This document shows, one piece after another, positions 63,482 to 64,000 of a stretch of DNA of 64,000 nucleotides. Every line of letters starts with the position of its first letter. Position 1 is the stretch's first letter. This DNA comes from Acidobacteriota bacterium. GTDB lineage: Bacteria; Acidobacteriota; Terriglobia; Bryobacterales; Bryobacteraceae. A program made the translations under genes and the position numbers. The stretch is taken from contig JAFKEE010000035.1 in the NCBI GenBank assembly GCA_017307505.1, forward strand, positions 103,285-167,284, read 5' to 3'. Under the pieces are notes generated by a model that was not told the DNA's origin, did not search any database, and worked only from the letters and a program-made list of their open reading frames with translations.

Positions 63482-63830
63482 GAGGGATCAAACCCATTTC
63501 GGGCTGACGCCCCGAATCCGCCCCGCCCGGCACTCCACCCCGGAATCCAACGCCCGTGAGGGATCAAACCCATCTCGGGCCAACACCCCAAGACCCGCCT
63601 GGGCTCCGCCTTCCACCCGGCCAGCCACCCACAATCCAGCGCGCGTGAGGGAACAAACCCATTTCGGCCTACACCCCAAATCCGCCTCCGAGCCGCATTC
63701 CACCCCGGCCTCCAACCTGGAATCCAACGCCCATGAGCGATCAAACCCAATCTCAGCCGGCAACCCGCTCCGTACAGCGCGTCCCTCCCGTCACCCCCTG
63801 CTGATCAGTTTTTGAGGGATCAAACCCATT
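63482..63830. repeat. intergenic array of five repeat units with a GAGGGATCAAACCCAT core
   Basis: The core occurs at 63482-63497, 63558-63573, 63647-63662 (T to A change), 63735-63750 (two changes) and 63815-63830, with spacings of 76, 89, 88 and 80 bases. The DNA between cores is itself similar: each has a CGGSC...CCCC block after the core and an AATCCAACGCCC-like block before the next core in at least three units. This makes it a tandem array of diverged ~80-90 base units, not a CRISPR. Confidence 0.8.
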
Positions 63831-64000
63831 CCGCCGGGCTCCCCTGCCCCAGCTCTTTGCCTCGTGAATTAATCTCCGAGGGTGCCGGGATCTGTTCTCT
63901 TGCGAGCCCTGGGCTTTCGCCGTGAACGTTCTAAAGCTGTTTCGGGTGTCGTCGCAGTGGACGGCTTCCCCGGTGGTTCTTTGATAATCAAATGTTGTTT
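63831..64000. other. right edge, no gene seen
   Basis: The last 170 bases show no coding frame. The extreme end (from about 63980) is AT-rich (GATAATCAAATG...), perhaps the start of a promoter for a gene outside the window. Confidence 0.35.

Noticed and set aside
63271..63763. Minus-strand frames with repeated 'NGFDPS'-like peptides
   Set aside because: The repetition follows from the intergenic DNA array; no start signal and two frames give equally repetitive products.
63482..63830. Possible CRISPR array
   Set aside because: Spacing is irregular (76-89), the spacers are similar to each other, the core is only 16 bases and no cas genes are present.

Overview
The window comes from the chromosome of a high-GC soil- or sediment-type Acidobacteriota, most likely the Bryobacterales/Solibacteraceae side of the phylum. 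The evidence is a set of lineage-typical families: a TIGR03437-type C-terminal domain at the left edge, a PadR regulator paired with an ADOP duplicated permease, a second ADOP/MacB-like permease, a VWFA-related secreted protein of the acidobacterial type, a large carboxypeptidase-regulatory TonB-type receptor followed by three sulfatases, and winged-helix/beta-propeller membrane regulators. No rRNA or tRNA gene, and no CRISPR array, was recognised.

Layout. 1-7.8 kb is core metabolism: the end of a surface protein, dprA, topA, a small YHS-like membrane protein coupled to a HicB-like protein, and a GH63-type glucosidase. 7.86-10.9 kb is a lower-GC module of three minus-strand genes (Sel1-like, an uncharacterised secreted protein, an unknown), bounded on both sides by the same palindromic repeat. 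11-13.3 kb encodes a GMC oxidoreductase with its Tat-exported small subunit. 14-19.9 kb is a surface-glycan cassette: a two-domain glycosyltransferase, a pyruvyltransferase-PhyH dioxygenase fusion and a methyltransferase. 20-21.8 kb is an operon of a DGPF/YCII protein, an Asp-box propeller and a MoaD/ThiS-like protein ending in Gly-Gly. 22.4-28.2 kb has a soluble chemoreceptor, an OFA-type transporter and the PadR/ADOP pair. 28.2-41.3 kb has a PilZ protein, a winged-helix propeller regulator divergent from the receptor/sulfatase operon, and a second ADOP-like permease.

41.5-52.2 kb holds a membrane protein, a GNAT acetyltransferase, a TetR/haloalkane dehalogenase operon with a readable promoter and operator, a secreted protein, a three-gene operon joined by 4-base overlaps that ends in an isopenicillin-N-synthase-like oxygenase, a secreted carboxypeptidase-regulatory-like protein, an M50 protease, and a methyltransferase with a signal peptide. 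Two repeat clusters lie at 51.1-51.4 kb. 52.7-57.3 kb is an ECF sigma / zinc-type anti-sigma / TPR-CHAT protease operon. 57.8-64 kb is accessory: two unknown proteins, a REP-type tyrosine transposase with a degenerate HUH motif, the VWFA protein bracketed by two diverged repeat copies, and an intergenic array of five repeats.

The best candidates for undescribed biology are the sigma/anti-sigma/CHAT operon, the three-gene oxygenase operon, the pyruvyltransferase-PhyH fusion cassette, the MoaD-like/propeller operon, and the repeat-bounded low-GC module. All gene functions are read from sequence motifs by eye; no database search was run.
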